From SIG480 sp045649265 (lineage in GTDB: Bacteria; Bacillota; Clostridia; Oscillospirales; JAAYXM01), in assembly GCA_045649265.1 (NCBI GenBank), contig JAZRPO010000017.1, forward strand, positions 1 to 15,348: a stretch of 15,348 bases of DNA. Direction: 5' to 3'. The first letter of the stretch is position 1, and each line of letters begins with the position of its first letter. The position numbers and the translations under genes were made by a program. Positions 14,326-15,348 of the stretch are shown here, one piece after another. The notes under the pieces were generated by a model that saw only the letters and a list, made by a program, of their open reading frames with translations, made no database searches and was not told the origin of the DNA.

Positions 14326-15325
14326 TATAAGAGAAATACTTAATGAGTTGTATACCGTAAAGTCTCCGGCGGGCTACGAAAAAGAAATGGCCGCCCTGAT
14401 TTCAAAGCTTGCCGAAAAAGAAGGCCTTTCGTGCAAAACTGATGCTCTCGGAAACCTCATAGTTCATAAAAAGGGAGTAGGAAAGCGTTGTATTATTGAT
14501 GCGCATATGGACACAACCGGCATAATTGCAACCTATATTGATGAGGACGGCTATGTCAGGTTTGATGCGCTTGGCGGGCTTTCGCCGGAAGATATAAACG
14601 GCGCGGCAGTTGAGTTTTTAAACGGAGCTTACGGAACAATTTCATGTGAAGAAAAATGTGAGCCCACAAAAAGAAAAATCAGTAATCTGTTTGTTGATAT
14701 CGGCGCAAAGAATGAAAAAGAAGCAAGAAAAACCATTCTTCCCGGAGATGCGGCGGTTTTTTCGGGGGGAATCAGAAAGCTTTGCGCTTCGCGAATATCG
14801 GCGCCGTATCTTGATAACCGTCTCGGTACAGCCATTGCCTTGTATGTTCTTAAAAATCTCAAAGCGTGCGACTATGATATCTATGGCGTTTTCTCTGTTC
14901 AGGAGGAGGTCGGATTTCGCGGCGCAATGACGGCGGCGTATGACATAAATGCAGATTTTGCGATAGTTCTGGATGTTACAGACTCCTTTGATACACCGTC
15001 GCACGAGGGTAACGGCGAGGCAAAGCTGGGAGCGGGTGCCGCCATTAAGGTTATGGACTCCTCGTATATCGCCCATCCGGCGATCACGGCAGCACTTCTT
15101 GAAACTGCGGAGAAAAACAAAATTCCGGCTTGCCGTGAGGTTATTTCAAACGGCGGCACGGACGGAGCCGCAATCCATACCTCGCGGGGAGGAATTCCTA
15201 CGGGAGGAATAAGCGTTCCCGTGCGATATATTCATACTCCGAATGAGGAAGCGGATATGGATGATGTGCTTGCAGCAGCAGATCTCCTTATAAAAACGCT
15301 TGAAAGTCATGCGATAATTCTTTAA
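14318..15325 (+). CDS. M42-family metallo-aminopeptidase, paralogue 3, with altered motif residues
   Basis: Third tandem M42 protein, 335 residues. Direct metal ligands appear conserved: His63 in DAHMD, Asp166 in YLDNR, Glu197 with catalytic Glu196 in SVQEEVGFRGA, Asp219 in VLDVTD, and His306 in RYIHTPNE; GGTDGAAIHTS is at 279-289. Two neighbouring positions that are acidic in paralogues 1 and 2 are changed: the motif HMDE reads HMDT (Thr66) and LDDR reads LDNR (Asn167). The ATG at 14318 has GAGGAGG (14302-14308) 9 nt upstream; an in-frame TTG at 14300 lies before that site and is rejected. The 5' end overlaps paralogue 2 by 8 nt. It may be a catalytically shifted subunit of a mixed complex, which is inference. 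No terminator is visible in the last 23 bases of the window. Confidence 0.88.
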   Translation: MTDIREILNELYTVKSPAGYEKEMAALISKLAEKEGLSCKTDALGNLIVHKKGVGKRCIIDAHMDTTGIIATYIDEDGYVRFDALGGLSPEDINGAAVEFLNGAYGTISCEEKCEPTKRKISNLFVDIGAKNEKEARKTILPGDAAVFSGGIRKLCASRISAPYLDNRLGTAIALYVLKNLKACDYDIYGVFSVQEEVGFRGAMTAAYDINADFAIVLDVTDSFDTPSHEGNGEAKLGAGAAIKVMDSSYIAHPAITAALLETAEKNKIPACREVISNGGTDGAAIHTSRGGIPTGGISVPVRYIHTPNEEADMDDVLAAADLLIKTLESHAIIL

Positions 15326-15348
15326 AAGAAAACTTATTTTCGAAAAAA

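Noticed and set aside
15326..15348. Terminator after the third M42 gene
   Set aside because: GAAAA and TTTTC can pair over a short loop, but the stem is weak and followed by As, and the window ends there.

Overview
The window looks like a chromosomal segment of an anaerobic, endospore-forming Firmicute, probably a member of the Clostridia. The evidence is an AT-leaning sequence with strong GGAGG ribosome sites and TTGACA/TATAAT promoters, a fermentative pyruvate formate-lyase (PFL) locus, HPr kinase (the Gram-positive carbon-catabolite sensor), and several sporulation genes (spmA, spmB, spoIID, an AbrB-type regulator). No mobile element, CRISPR array, tRNA or rRNA was seen. The finer taxonomic placement is inference only.

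Left part, all on the minus strand. A promoter near 2910 drives pflB, a small separate glycyl-radical-domain gene, and pflA, which runs off the left edge. PFL is encoded in two pieces: a 701-residue body with the catalytic Cys-Cys pair and an 80-residue protein with the radical glycine. Upstream is an operon of hprK, a ROK glucokinase and pcrA, read from a very good promoter at about 7400. It links sugar sensing and phosphorylation with a DNA repair helicase. Upstream again is the abutting pair spmA-spmB.

Middle. An 80-codon abrB-like gene with a C-terminal Cys4 knuckle is transcribed on the plus strand, divergent from spmAB. Its promoter carries two Spo0A-box-like sequences exactly 10 bp apart. 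A strong hairpin at about 8897 ends it and probably serves both strands. Converging on it is a minus-strand operon of citrate synthase and an uncharacterised eight-span membrane protein.

Right part, plus strand. spoIID (engulfment peptidoglycan hydrolase) is followed by three tandem, overlapping genes for M42-family metallo-aminopeptidases, apparently co-translated from a promoter near the end of spoIID. The third paralogue differs at two normally acidic motif positions.

Points most worth checking: the two-gene PFL with its Cys-containing tail, the tandem Spo0A-like sites at the abrB-like promoter, and the M42 triplet as a possible mixed-subunit aminopeptidase.
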